DNA from: Stercorarius parasiticus
Taxonomy: Eukaryota; Chordata; Aves; Charadriiformes; Stercorariidae
NCBI GenBank assembly: GCA_013396915.1
Contig: VWZL01000298.1
Span: 1,154,695-1,218,694, forward strand
Direction of reading: 5' to 3'
Length of the DNA stretch: 64,000 nucleotides
Under the pieces are notes generated by a model. That model was given only the letters and a program-made list of their open reading frames with translations. It was not told where the DNA came from and did not search any database. Positions 1 through 12,300 of this stretch are shown here, in pieces (within the stretch, counting starts at the first letter, position 1; each line of letters opens with the position of its first letter). The position numbers were made by a program, and so were the translations under genes.

Positions 1-3000
1 ACCAAATAAGTATAAACAGTAGTACAAATTAAGTAAATGGCTAATTTAAAGCATTCATATGTACAATATTGTTAAAAGTACTGTAAAAATTGGCTGAGAC
101 GTTTGTTGTAGAGATTAGGACTAATATAGTTTGAGAAAGTGTGCAAATGAATTAAGCTGGTTAAAAAATTAAAATAATAGTATTTTCCTCTGTATCATTA
201 TTACTATTAAATCACATAATTGTATTTAAGAGAATGCATTTCTAAATACATCTGGAGGAGAGACATTGGCTTGCTGGAGCATGCACATATTTATCCTGCG
301 TTTCGGCCTTAGCATATCTGTGTTCACTTTATTATGCAGGATAAATACATAAAAAACCCCTGACATCTAGCTGCTTCAGGCCAATAATTATGAAATTCAT
401 GTTCATAGCTTACTGAGAGTGGTACGGTATTGATGTAGGTAATAAACTAAGAGTGAAAGCCACACGGAATTTTTAAATGAATTTATCTCCAAGTTACCAT
501 ACTCCATAATAAAGTTCTTAATCAGCAAAGTCCATTGCTTCCTCTGTGGCACATACAGAAGTTTTATGGAAAAGACTTGCCTGTGAGTGGTATCCTGAAA
601 CCCACTGAGTAGTAGGAGTTGGAGCACAGTGGTGTCAGAGGGACACCAGGCGTATAAAGGGACATTTCTGTTGCAGACTCCCACGTATCTCACACCTTGT
701 TCAGCTTTGTTTCTGGTCCCTCCTGGGTACACATATGGGAAGAATTAGAATAAGAGCAAAGACACAAAAAATCCTACTGTCAGTGCAATTGCCTCATATA
801 ATAAGATTCACAAACCTCTTGCAATCCTTTTTAAGCGTGAGGAGGAAAGGTGTTTCTCTCCTTGGAAATTATTTTCTAATCTACAGCCTAAATTCAGTCA
901 CAGCCAGTTTCTGCCCATTGTTCTGCTGCTAGCATCATCTTTTAGTTCAAACATCCCTTTTCTAATTCTTTGGAAAATATAATGATAAAAAAGTAGCAAG
1001 ATAAAAAAGCAAAACTTTCCTCTGGTTTTTGGAGGGCATCATGAAAATCAGCATTGGTGATCTTTAATCTCCATTGTGAAAGGAGAAATCTCCTGAAAAC
1101 CCTGTTATGAAACTGCAGTTTAGAAGGGAAACAAATATTGAACTGACTGGACACTAAGGTGCTTTAATATCTCACTTTGCCAGGAGAGAAGTTTGCTGAA
1201 TCTCATTGTTCTTTCTTTGGAATAAGCTTCTCAGTTGCTGTAAAGCTGTATTGCCTTACTAGAGTTGCAGGGAGAGTCCTTCTGACCAAATATTGTGCTG
1301 TGCCTGACATCACCAGTGCTCAAATTTAGAAGCAGAGAAGACATTTGTGCTTTTAACGTACTACCTTAAAAATGTAAACACATATATCTCAGCAGAGAAT
1401 TCAGTTAAACACGAGAAACTTTAAGTCCTAATGGCAAGACTCAAAAGCTGTTTAAGAGGTTTGGCATCAGCCAGCAAAAAATGCTCATGAGGTTATGGAG
1501 AGGCTCAAATTAGTCGGCGTTAATCAGGTGAAACACGAGCGTGGGAGGAGGCTAGCATCCTCTGGGAATAGTCGCCTCTGCAAGTACACCTGCATCAACA
1601 ATTTAGTGCACAGACAGGTTCCTTTCAGCTCCGCAGTCCTCTTCTGTCTCTACTTGATGTGCTGTGCAGCCCACAACTTTGCACCACTGATGCTCAGATA
1701 AGGGTTTTCATAATTTCTCGTTAGAGCAAATGCTGGTCAGTATGTGCTGAGAGATTGGTAGAGAGAGGTAATGTTTCTAGAAGGTTATAAAGTGCTTGGT
1801 TCAAACAAACCCGGATTAATGAGGTCCTTCTGCATAAATTCTCCAAACAAGGCGATTAGACTGAAAAATTTCTTAACTAAAACTCATTAGCCTGCCCAGA
1901 CTGCATTGTCAAGCAGCTGAGCCATGTACCTGCTGCTCCAAAACTATGTATAGCTGGCAGAGGGGACTGAGGGAGGAACGTTCTGTCTGTTGTTTCAAAA
2001 TCGCCTCATCAGTGTTTGACTAATTGCACGATATTATCTGCAATTTCAGGCTGTGTAGCCTAAATTGGTTTCGCCTTGGAGAAGGAAAACAGGATCACAC
2101 AAAATAACGTCTATGGTGTTGGAATACTTTTTTTCCCTAAGTTATTAAAAATATCGATCTTCTTTATATGGATTTGAAGTTAACGATAAATCATATTATT
2201 AAGGCATAGCATTAAGTTATACTCAAATAATTTCAGGTCTTTACGTCCAACTTACTGTTAGAAACTGCTCGACTTCGCAATCTATGTGGTCAACTCTGGT
2301 GCTAAAAATTCTCAATATTATGAAACTTTTCTAAGTGTCTGACCTAAGTATCTCCTCTCCAAATTTAAGTTCGTTGCTCCTTCCGTTTTCACTTTGGAAA
2401 CAGGATTGATTTTTCCAACAAACAAGCTTTCCACTTAACTGCCAAATTCTGGAGTGTCCTTCAGTTTTTCAGCTCTAAAGAGTCTGAGTTGTGTTTCAGC
2501 CTTCTTTTGTGGATCCTCCTTATGGACCTGTAGTTACTCTTTTTGCTGTCGTTTTGCAATGTCTTCACTATCAATTACTTGAAATGTGGTACTCGCAGCT
2601 GGGTATAGCACACCCTCTTCTTGGTGCTACCTGCTTTATAGCAGGAGTCCATTGGATGGCCTCAAGCTCTGCCGCTTCTTCCACTTGGCAAGTAAGATCA
2701 GGGAGGTACATGATGATGTTGACACATGTCCTGCTTACAAGATACTAGAGTCAACAACCTCTGTATCACAAAACATTCCCCCGGCCAGTCATTCCCCATT
2801 CTGCCTTTGTGCAGCTGATTGCTCCTTCTTAACTGCAGAAGCCTGTACGTGTCCTAACTCGAAGCAAATTCCTGCCGTTCATAAAAATACACTTGATGCT
2901 CTCCGTCAGTGGCATTGCAGCACCTCCCAGTTCAGAGTTTTACACCCACCACCTTCTTGAGATCCAAAAGCTTGTTTATGAGACACTGTCAGAGAAGATC

Positions 3001-6000
3001 TGATAGGCCTGAGGCCCTAAAGGCCTGAGTTCAGAGTTTGGATATGTAAATCTAGAGTTTCTAATCCACCCTCAGACTTTTTATGCTGTCACAGCAGGAG
3101 GTTTCATTGATTCGATGTTATTAGGAGAGTTTTTTGCCCAGTGCATTCTTTTTCATATTACTTTTCATTTTTTCTTCCATATCTTTACAAATAGTGCATT
3201 GGGTTATTTCTGCAGATATTGTAGCATAATATGTAGCATCTTCTGGATCTCCTTTATTCCCTTTTAAAGACTGTCAGTATTTTCAAGTCTTCAAAACTTA
3301 TGCTTCACAAGTTCTCTGAGATCTGTTCAGACAATTCTTTAAGTTTACTCGCATCAACTTTATCAACTTTATCAACTTTATTCTTTACCTTTTTACCATT
3401 TTCCCCCTTCTCTGTCTAGGTGGGTTTAATTTTCTTAACTCTGATTATTCCTTTTAGTGAAGAACAAAATGAAAGAAGTGCTGCAGTTATCACGGTCATT
3501 TCTCATGACCTGTCACTTCTCATGTAATTTTCCAGTAGATTTTCTTCTCACAAAACCAGCAGAGTAAGACTTTCTTTGGTTCTTTCCCTATCCCATCCCC
3601 TATCTCTACCCAGAACAAATTGTGCGTCCTCAAGTTTGTTGAAGAACAGGCCACAAATCAGTAGTTCTTGGACAATTAGCAATCTTCTCAGGGTGAAAAT
3701 TTTGTTATCTACGTGATCCGAATTTCATTGCTGTCTCATCAAGAAGCATTGCTATGTTACAGAGCTAACCACCAATGTTGCAAAGAAAAAAGCTTTCTTC
3801 TGTGCCATTTTTTATAATAACTTTTGAAATTCCATCATGTGAGAGCTAAAGAAATAAATTCTCAAAATAAGAAAGACTACAATCACCACCAAAGTGATTG
3901 ATTGCTATTCTACATGGTGGAACTGACGAAACCTACTATTCATGTAAAAAATCAGAGGAAAAAGAGACAATAATTCTGACCAATAGCACACATTTAAGAA
4001 AAACAAACTAATTGTTTAATTAGTAGGCAAAAAACGCCAAACTCACAAAGTTGCAGCAGAGTATGAGTGCAATTCATACTGAAACTCATGCAGTAAAAGC
4101 ATCCTGAATTAGAGCACTCTTGGTCCACAGACAAGTGTAGACTGACCACTTACTGTAGCGCCTCTTCACAGGAACCTGGGAGCTTTACAACATGATCTCA
4201 CACAACCATTATAACTGATTAGTTAGTCTTGTAGGAAACCCATTCTGCACGACAGTGACCATAATATGATGCAGAATGAGCAAATAGTACCTTTTAAATG
4301 ATATAATAGTACATAGGAGCAAAGTACTTCTAATGCTTTCCTTCCTTTTTTGTTGACTCAGCTCTTTTGTGGAAAACAAATTTCTCTCTGACAAAATTTT
4401 CTTATAGCCTCACAGTTAACAATTTTTTCTTAGATGTTCTGCATGGTTTGGTTGTTGTTATTAGATTTAGGTGGAAAATGCAACCAAAATCTCACTTCCA
4501 AAGAAATGTAAATTTGGAGAAAAGTCACATTCGTGCTTCACAACTCACAGCCATCTGTAAATTCATAATCAATAGCATATTTCCTTCATTTCTCATCTTT
4601 CCTATTTTTTGGATGATATTAGTTTTCTCCTTATCTCCTTTCTTCAATGTTATCTTCCATTAAGATGACTCTAATGCATCCTAAGATTGGTTACTTTTAA
4701 CTAGAGCTGAAGCAAGAACGTAACTACTTTTCTGAATTTTTCATATTGTAGGACCATCCATTAATTTTATTTTATCTGCTACAGAACTTAGACCTACCAA
4801 AATATTATTTGGCAAACTCCACGAGGAGTATTGGAAAATAAGATCAATATTTTTATAACAACTCTTATTAATTCTTTATCTTGGTTTTTATGAATCATTA
4901 TAAAATAATTTACACACAAAGGAACATAACAGGATTGGGTTGTCAGTGAACCTATGTATTTCCAGATCTCAAATGCAGCCCTCAGATACACAAAGGTTTT
5001 GAGCTGCAGTGTAATTTATACCTACGTTTTTCAGAACGAGGGTTTATTTCAAACCATTTCTTTATGTGCTTTATAATACATATACATTTACAATTTGTAT
5101 GTTTAAAATAATATAAATATGCCTAAATTATCATGTGTTGTATATTTTTATGATTATCTTCATGTTTACTTATGAATGTTTTTACAAAATTCCTTCCCAC
5201 CACAGCATAGTTCCTATATATATACAGTGCAACACTTTCTTACAGTATTATTACTGCTGCCAGTGCAGATTCAGGATAGAATATAGTGAATATGATATCT
5301 ACCTGCATTGTTTTGCGTAACAATGAAAAAATTAAAATTAACTTAGCTATGACTTTAAAAGAAAAAGAGGTCTATCTTCAAACCAGAACTGTTTTTTCTG
5401 TTGAGATTGTCTTCTCCTTTTATTAATTCTTATGATAATTAAATCACAACGTTCTTGTGCATCAACATTTTAAAATATTTTTTTAGGACATGAGATGGTT
5501 TTGATGAGTAGCTTTTTACTCTGCTGTGATTTCCTGGGGCCAACCAGAGGGAGCTGGTTTTAATGGTGGCATTCTCAAAAGCTATAGAAATACCATCCTT
5601 TTTATGTTTAAATACGACTGCACTGTTGAAATAAACAGCTCCATTACTGACAGCTGTTTTTCAAATATCACTCAGGGACTTAGTGAAACATTTGCAAGGT
5701 GCTGTGTTAGATAGAGGGCATTTTGTGAAAACAGCATGGGACTGTAATGTTTCTTGGTCTCTTATGAAACACAGCTGCACTTGGCAGAATACAGCCCAAA
5801 TGATATGCAGTGTTTTAAACCATATAGTTATACTTGGGTTCTCCTCCTATTTGCTGTTTCAGACAGGGCCCTTGAAATCCATGCCAGAAGATGACAGTGG
5901 CGTGAGTCTGACTGTGTGATCAGTCAGATATATTTTGGGCCTTCACTGTGAACAACACTGTGTGCAGTTACAGCTCCATAAAAAAACCCCCAGAGAATTA

Positions 6001-6547
6001 ACAGTAAAAATTGATTTTAAGCAAGAACTGGATTTTTAAGCCTAGATGTGGTGGGAGTTGTTTTATGTTCTAAAGCAATAAAAAGCATATGGCCAGCAAC
6101 TCACAGATTTGGTTTGTTTATCCCTGTTTCTTACGTTGAGGCCAACTGCAGGATTTGAATCATCCAGTACTAACAAAAAATTGCTTTGTAGCACAGGAGG
6201 ATCAGGTATTCCTTAGTGAATGCATGCAAGTCTTATCTCAGTCTGTTTTGCTTGAATTCTACTAAAATTCTACTAAAATTCTATGGCTGATTTACAGTTT
6301 GTCTAGAAATACGTCAAAAGACGTGAGGGAAGAATACATAGCTTATCAAATGCTTTAAAGTATTTTTAGACCATCGTGGGGCAGATCTTAACACAGACTT
6401 TCAAAAGGGCTTCACACTACTTCAAAAATTACTGCACTCTATGCGATATCCTGGGGCAGTTTGTTTGCTTTCACATACAATCATGATATAAATTTTTGTA
6501 ATGTTAGTAGAAACGGTTACGTGATTTCAGGAATCTTTCTCAGCAGC
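1..6547. other. Unique AT-rich non-coding DNA
   Basis: No coding region or recognisable transposon is seen on either strand. Open frames are short (the longest is about 124 codons near 2586-2960) and carry no domain or splice-flanked exon I recognise. The segment 2480-2970 is richer in GC than its surroundings, but I cannot assign it. Two tiny tandem repeats occur: three perfect copies of ATCAACTTT at 3353-3379, and an 11 bp unit (ATTCTACTAAA) in about 2.5 copies at 6256-6283. Confidence 0.7.
3353..3379. repeat. 9 bp tandem repeat, 3 perfect copies
   Basis: The unit ATCAACTTT occurs three times without change, at 3353, 3362 and 3371. This is a short minisatellite-like array, probably from replication slippage, with no evident function. 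Confidence 0.9.
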
Positions 6548-7123
6548 ATAGAATCATAGAATACCAGGTTGGAAGGGACCTCAAGGATCATCTGGTCCAT
6601 CCTTTCCTGGCAAAAACACAGTCTAGACAAGGTGGCCCAGCACCATGTCCAGCCAAATCTTAAGAGAGTCCCATGTTGGGAAATCCACCCCTTCCCTGGG
6701 GAGATTATTCCAATGGTTGATTCTTCTCTGTGTGAAAAATTGTTCTCTTGTGTCCAATCGGAATCTCCCCTGGATTAAGTTGTACCTACTACCCCTAGTC
6801 TTTTCTATGTGACTCCTTGTAAAAAGGGAGTCTCCATCTTCTTTGTAGCCACCCTTTAAATACTGGATGGAACATGATGCTAAAAGTCTCCCCTAAGCCT
6901 TCTTTTCTCAAGGCTGAACAAACCTTATTCTCTCAGCCTTTCCTCATATGTTAGGCTTCGTGGTCCTTTGATCATCTTGGTGTCCCTTCTCTGGACCCTC
7001 TCCAGCCTGTCCACATCTTTTTTGTATAGCAGGAACCAAAACTGAACATGTTATCCCAAGTGTGACCTGACAAGCGCTGAGTAGAGTGGGATAACGACTT
7101 CTTTATTTTGGCTGCTGATGCCC

Positions 7124-7219
7124 NNNNNNNNNNNNNNNNNNNNNNNNNNNNNNNNNNNNNNNNNNNNNNNNNNNNNNNNNNNNNNNNNNNNNNNNNNNNN
7201 NNNNNNNNNNNNNNNNNNN
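7124..7219. other. Assembly gap of 96 N inside a CR1
   Basis: A run of 96 N lies inside the minus-strand CR1. The flanks are ORF2 segments that in an intact CR1 would be several hundred bases apart, so the N count probably does not equal the missing length unless the copy carries an internal deletion. Confidence 0.98.
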
Positions 7220-7352
7220 TTTACCACCACGCTCTGGCACCCACCGCACAGACCACTTGTCTAGACCATAATACATCAGTTTGTCTAGAAGGAAGCAGCA
7301 GGGAAACTCTGTTGCAAGCCTTGGACAGATCCAGGTAAACAATGTCCACCCC

Positions 7353-7640
7353 TCACCTCACATCAACCAAGCGGGTTACTTTGTTGTAGGAGGTGATCAG
7401 GTTTGTCAAGCACGATTTGCCCTTGGTGAATCCGTGCTGGATTTTCCCAATCACGTGCTTCATTTGACTTGTGATAGCCCCCAGGAGGATTCGTTCCATA
7501 ACTTTCCCAGGGACTGAAGTAAGACTGATGGGCCTATAATTTCCTTCTTCCAGTCTTCTGGGACATCCACCAATCTCCATGACTTCTCAAAAATTATGGA
7601 GAGTGGCCTCACAATGACATCAGCCAGCTCTCTTAACAAC
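7353..7640 (-). pseudogene. CR1 ORF2 reverse-transcriptase remnant
   Basis: This is the best preserved coding stretch of the CR1 above. On the minus strand it reads through the N-terminal RT blocks: first [16 protein letters not shown] with VPEDWKKE, then, after a frame change near 7540, [20 protein letters not shown] and [19 protein letters not shown]. These match the order of blocks in non-LTR retrotransposon RTs of the Jockey/CR1 clade. In an active element the protein copies its own RNA at a nicked target. Here the missing residues, the frameshift and the loss of the catalytic part make it a non-functional fossil. Confidence 0.85.
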
Positions 7641-8546
7641 CTCCAGAATAAAATGCAAAACTTCCTATTAGACCTATTACACAAAGTAATAGCGCCTATG
7701 CAAAGTTGGTTTGCATCATGAAATACCATAGCTTAAATAAATGCAATTTTAAAAAAAAGAGAAAAAAATAAATGCCCTGGAATATATGAAACTGAAGTAC
7801 TTTGTATTGAGTGACTGACTGTTCTCATGACTCTTTTACGTCATACATAGTTGTCATTCTTCAAAAATGATTTTGCCAGCTATATTGTATGTCTTAATTA
7901 GTCATTATAATGCCAGTGCTAGCTACCTGTTTTATAACATTATCTGAATATCCCCTTTTTAATTCAGGGATAGGTTAGGCAATTTTAAATATATATTCTA
8001 CTTGTGATAATTTTCCCTGTTAATTATTAAAATTTTATCAAATAAGTTTTTCTTTGAAAATTGAATGTCAACATTTTTCTGCCTATAGAAAACTGCAACA
8101 AAAATGTAAGAACAATGTTTTGAAGTTTACTGTAGAGGATGTGAAATGAGCAACTCAATAGTGTTGCTATTCACTATAGTGTTATAAATGTGCTCTGCTT
8201 GCAAAGATTTTTAGCATCTCAGAATTTTAATTTTGTGTGTTCATGTCTTTACTGTCAAAACAGATTGCAATATACAGAAAAAAACTGTTAAAGTCAAAAT
8301 TGTATTCATATTCAAGTATAAACCACACGTTGCTTTTAAAACATGAACTCCTGGAGGAAACCACCAGCCTTACTGCTTGTCCCTATATTAAAATGTTCCA
8401 CTGCTAAACAGGCTAGACAAATAAATAAATAGTGTTAGGAAAAAAGGGTGGTTTTCCCAATATAGGAAAAACTTCAGAATAAACAATGATAAGCTGCAAA
8501 CAACATGTCAAATTACAGAAATGTAAAAGGAAGAAAGTACAATTTA
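7641..8546. other. Unique AT-rich DNA between CR1 and solo LTR
   Basis: Only AT-rich sequence with short A-runs (about 7750-7770) is seen. There is no gene, structured RNA or transposon I recognise. The last five bases before the LTR (8547-8551, GACCT) are one half of its target-site duplication. Confidence 0.6.
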
Positions 8547-8551
8547 GACCT
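8547..8551. repeat. Left target-site duplication of the solo LTR (GACCT)
   Basis: GACCT directly precedes the LTR terminus and is repeated exactly at 9328-9332 after the other terminus. Five-base duplications are made by the integrases of many class III (ERVL-like) elements, which supports a genuine insertion with both ends intact. Confidence 0.88.
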
Positions 8552-8672
8552 TGTCGTGGTTTTGGCCGTATTGGCCAATCGTAACGACAGATGGCCCTCC
8601 CCCCCCCTCTCTCCTCAGAGAGGAGAGGAAGAGATAAGGAGATTTACGAGTTTAGAAAAAGAACTAAACTAC

Positions 8673-8678
8673 TTTAAT
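8673..8678 (-). promoter_or_regulatory. Polyadenylation signal (ATTAAA) of the solo LTR
   Basis: ATTAAA on the minus strand, about 300 bases downstream of the TATA box and 120 bases before the LTR 3' end. The position fits the R/U5 part of an LTR. It is a common variant of AATAAA. Confidence 0.5.
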
Positions 8679-8977
8679 GAAAATAATAATAAATAAGAAA
8701 ATAGTAAATAATAATAATAGAATAAAATAAAATAAAATAAAGAAGTATACAATATATACAAAACCGTATCCAGCTCCCAGGATGACGATCGCGTCACCAG
8801 CAGACACAGGAAAAGTCCCAGACTGGAGTCAGCGATGGACAGGAGCTGAGTTCCGAAACTAGAGTCAGGAATGCTCAGCTCAGGATCAAAGGCAGACGAA
8901 CAGACAGGGTCCTCCTCAGATGTCGGCCATTGAAGAGGAAACCGAACCAGAGCCGCGCTGCCCCTTTGATCCCTTAG

Positions 8978-8985
8978 CTTTTATA
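8978..8985 (-). promoter_or_regulatory. TATA box of the solo LTR
   Basis: TATAAAAG on the minus strand, within the LTR. Transcription would start some 25-30 bases further along the minus strand, near 8950. Whether this promoter is still active cannot be told from sequence. Confidence 0.6.
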
Positions 8986-9327
8986 CTGAGCGTGATGCAG
9001 ATGGGATGGAATACCCTGTTGGTCAGTTTTGGGTCACCTGTCCCGTCCGCTCCTCCCTGCAGATGGGACTCCTCTACCCTTCTCTGCTTCCGACCCTCTG
9101 ACGGGCAAAAAGCGAAGTTAGCTGACCTTGGTTGTTATAGCAATAAGTATAAGCAAGAGCCTCTGTGCATACCATTCCTTGGCATAATCAGGTCTTATCA
9201 CTCTGAGAGCGAACAGTTTCTGAACAACATGCTGTTAATTTCAGACTTTAGTCAGTTAGAAGAGGCCCAGCTAAAAAGTAAAATTACAAATCAGAAAATT
9301 GGTTCTGTTTTACCTCAAACCAGGACA

Positions 9328-9332
9328 GACCT
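9328..9332. repeat. Right target-site duplication of the solo LTR (GACCT)
   Basis: Exact copy of the five bases at 8547-8551, directly after the LTR terminus. Confidence 0.88.
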
Positions 9333-12300
9333 ACATGGAAAAAGAAGAGGAAGAGCAAAGACATGATCTAAATAATATACACTCAAAAATAATTTTGTAA
9401 GTACTTTCAAGATCTGCAGGAAGAGAATGAAACTCAATTTGTAAATACTTTCCCTGGCTAGAGGAAGTTGTTCAGGCATACAAATCTCACAGATAATTTT
9501 TGATTTCTGCACAGTTTTCCTGCAGCCAAGAAGAGCTTCTGTTTTGTTCTTATCTTACTGAATATTTCAAATGCTTTCTCATCTTTATTTAAAAAATATA
9601 TTTTAAATAGGCAAAGAATATAAACCTCAATATTCCCTACAGCCATTTAAGTGTTTGATTAAATCTCGTGTGACTCCAGTGCTTTGGCTTTCTTGAGGAG
9701 TGCAACAGGAAGATGGTGCTTCCTTAGGTCATGGTGTCACAGCTGAAGAGAACCGTGACATACAGTGCAGAAATTATTCATTGGACAGGTCAGTATAAGG
9801 AATGGATAGTGTTATTCATAACTGAGATGTAGTCAGTACATTCTTGTGTGGAAAGCATAGATAATAAAGTGAAGAGGGAGTCTGAGAGATCACCTACTTT
9901 ACACCACCACATCTAATACACCCATCATTTCTCGTAGCTCTCTAACCTCCAAGTGCTGCACTTAAACTTTTTTATCACTGCAACATGCTATATCAGATTG
10001 TGATACGGTATGTCCTTCAGATCCATTTTTGTAGAAATACTATCTGCTCGATCATTCCCCAATTGCTACCTGTGCTGCTGATTATTTCTACTTATTTGTG
10101 AAAATCATACTAGTTCTTGTTGAGTTGAAATGATATTCAGGTGGTTGCCATCTCTATTCTTACCCTCAAAAATACTAATCTGTCACTTTTTCATAACATT
10201 TATAGGTTTATAAACATGTTTTTTGTGATCTAGATTTGCCACAGGGAAAGTACTGGGGAAGAAAGAATGTAGTACAATGGAGAAAAGAAAAAAAAAACCC
10301 AACAACATTTATCCTAGTCTGCCTTGCTAAGAGAATGTCAAAATTTTATTTTTTTTTTTTCCTAATGAAGATAAAAATCCATTTTTTTTATTGAGGGAAG
10401 CAAATAACTTTTTTGAAAAACACAGCAAGACGTAGTCCTGGATAATTCATGCTGGTCCCAGATTTATGTGCAGATACACAAATCTGACTAATCTCAGTTC
10501 CTTTAGAGACTGAATTCTGGATGCCAGAGTGCCTCAGAGAAGCACTACACCAGCAGTGAGAGAGTTTCTTTAAATCTCTGCCATAGCCAAAGGTAACTGT
10601 TCTGTGTCTTTGGAATAGAATAACAGAATCTTTAGGCATCTCTCAGCTTCGCAAAAGCATATTTAATACAGAGGAGTCCTCCTCAGCTTAATTATTCTGA
10701 AGGAGTTTCAGGCAGTGAAGGATAAGAAATATCTATTTAGGCAGTAGTATATTTTATTTTTCCCTTGGTGCAACAGAAAAATTTCCACTGAACTTTCGGG
10801 CTTATAAAATAAAATGTTAAAAACCGTGGCCCTTTTTCATCAAGGTGAAATACAGTTTTATACAAGGTTCATTTCTTAAAAATTGCTACAGGGAAAAGAT
10901 AGTAGAGCTGTCTCTCTGTGTTGTCTTGCATTAATTCCATGTCGTCTGAAGTAACTTAAATTTTGTATCAGTGTTTTATATCAATAAATTCTAAATACTC
11001 TCTTTTTGACTTATCCATATTAGAGCTTTGGAAACTCGGTTATTCTCTCAGTTAAACACATGAACATACACATACACATGCAGTGTCACTCAGCCTTAAG
11101 GAAAATAAGGAATGTATCTTCTTTATTACAGTCAGCAGTGTGTGACTACACAGAGATTATTATTACACAATTATTTAAGTAAATTCCTCTTTATAGGTCC
11201 AATCCAAAGGTCACCATAGTCCTGATTCACTTTACAATGTTTCAGATCTGGCCTAAGAACCCAAAGGAGAAAACATTCTCTTTGCTTTTTTTTTTAATTA
11301 AAAGAAAAGTGTATAACTTACATTTTTTACATAACATTTTATGTGAACAAGCTTTTCTCAACTACATTCCTTAACAGCCTCAACAATAAGGCTTTTATTA
11401 ATGATCAACTTGGCAATGTTTATAATACAGATTTTCATAATCTGGTACACTTTATAGTATTGTATCTTTTGATATCTTGAAAATATGCCAAATTTCTGAG
11501 GTGTTTCATCAATTTTTGAACACTCTGTGCCTTTATAATAGATAGGTTTTATGACACACAGCAAAAAGGACTCTAGAGTTTCAGAGTTTAGTTATGTGAA
11601 TTTCTCATAAAATTGGAAAGAGAAAAGAATATTAAAATTAACATACCCATCAGGTTCTTACCCTTCAAAAACTCTTCTTTTGGGAGTAAGCCATGCATTA
11701 GGCAGATAACAGGAAATCTGTTTGGTGTCCTTATTCCTAAAAAATTGGTCTTTACATTTAGAAACATGACAGACAGATACTGCTAAAGGATAACAAAAGG
11801 CAAAAGATTTTATGCTACGGTGTTTTGTATGATACAGAGAAAGGCTACTTGGTTTTGAAGGGATTAGGATCTGGGCACAAACAAAAATCAATCAAAATGC
11901 CAGTGGACCTCAAAGGCAGAGAATGACGGGCTCTAAATTAGAAACATGATGAAAATGCTACTGTCACACCTGCTTCATTTCTGGCTATTGCACTGCATAT
12001 TTTTCTACCCCTTTTTGAAGACTGAGCATACTACAAAAGGAAGGATGGTACCCCAAAATGTTTGCCGTAGCAAGGTCCAATAGGCTTGGGATTTCATAAG
12101 AAGGTTCATTTTGTACAGAGGACCAGGAGCTTTTGGTTGAATAACCCTCCATTGTTGGTGGATTGAAGCTGCTAAGCTTTGCAGAAGCACGCCAGCTCCC
12201 CGAAGAAAGACGTGTTCAAAGGAAAACAGGCTTTTTGTTTCCAGAAAGAACCAGTAGTGACATCTTCGTCTCTACTTCCAACAAACCTTCCCAGATGAAA

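Larger units (their letters stand above)
6548..7640 (-). mobile_element. CR1 LINE fragment (minus strand), interrupted by an N gap
   Basis: This is a 5'-truncated avian CR1 retrotransposon in reverse orientation. The left end shows the reversed 3' tail (ATAGAATCATAGAAT) followed by the complement of the 3' end motif (GGAAGGGACCT). From 6548 to about 7050 the sequence follows the complement of the 3' UTR and ORF2 C-terminus. To the right of the gap, 7220-7640 encodes reverse-transcriptase residues on the minus strand, including [29 protein letters not shown] and [13 protein letters not shown]. The frame is broken: between the DWKK block and the NYRP block roughly 15-20 residues normally present in CR1 are missing, and the two blocks lie in different frames. 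The ORF2 part containing the FADD catalytic motif would fall in the N gap. The copy is dead. The CR1 assignment is firm; the subfamily is not determined. Confidence 0.93.
8552..9327 (-). mobile_element. Solo LTR of an avian endogenous retrovirus (ERVL-like), minus strand
   Basis: This 776 bp element starts TGTCGTGG and ends CCAGGACA on the plus strand. Read on the minus strand it therefore begins TGTCCTGG and ends CCACGACA, an imperfect terminal inverted repeat with the TG...CA ends of retroviral LTRs. Perfect GACCT duplications flank it. On the minus strand a TATA box (TATAAAAG, 8978-8985) and a later ATTAAA polyadenylation signal (8673-8678) lie in the order expected for U3-R-U5. AT-rich simple sequence (AATAA/AAAAT units, about 8690-8745) lies inside. 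No gag, pol or env flanks it, so the internal part was lost by recombination between two LTRs. Many CpG sites survive, suggesting a fairly recent insertion. The class III (ERVL) call rests on the 5 bp duplication and the TGTCCTGG start and is less certain than the LTR call. A 148-codon open frame on the plus strand (8920-9366) is antisense to the LTR and not a gene. Confidence 0.9.

Noticed and set aside
8920..9366. 148-codon plus-strand open frame
   Set aside because: It lies antisense inside the solo LTR and runs past its end, so it is not a gene.
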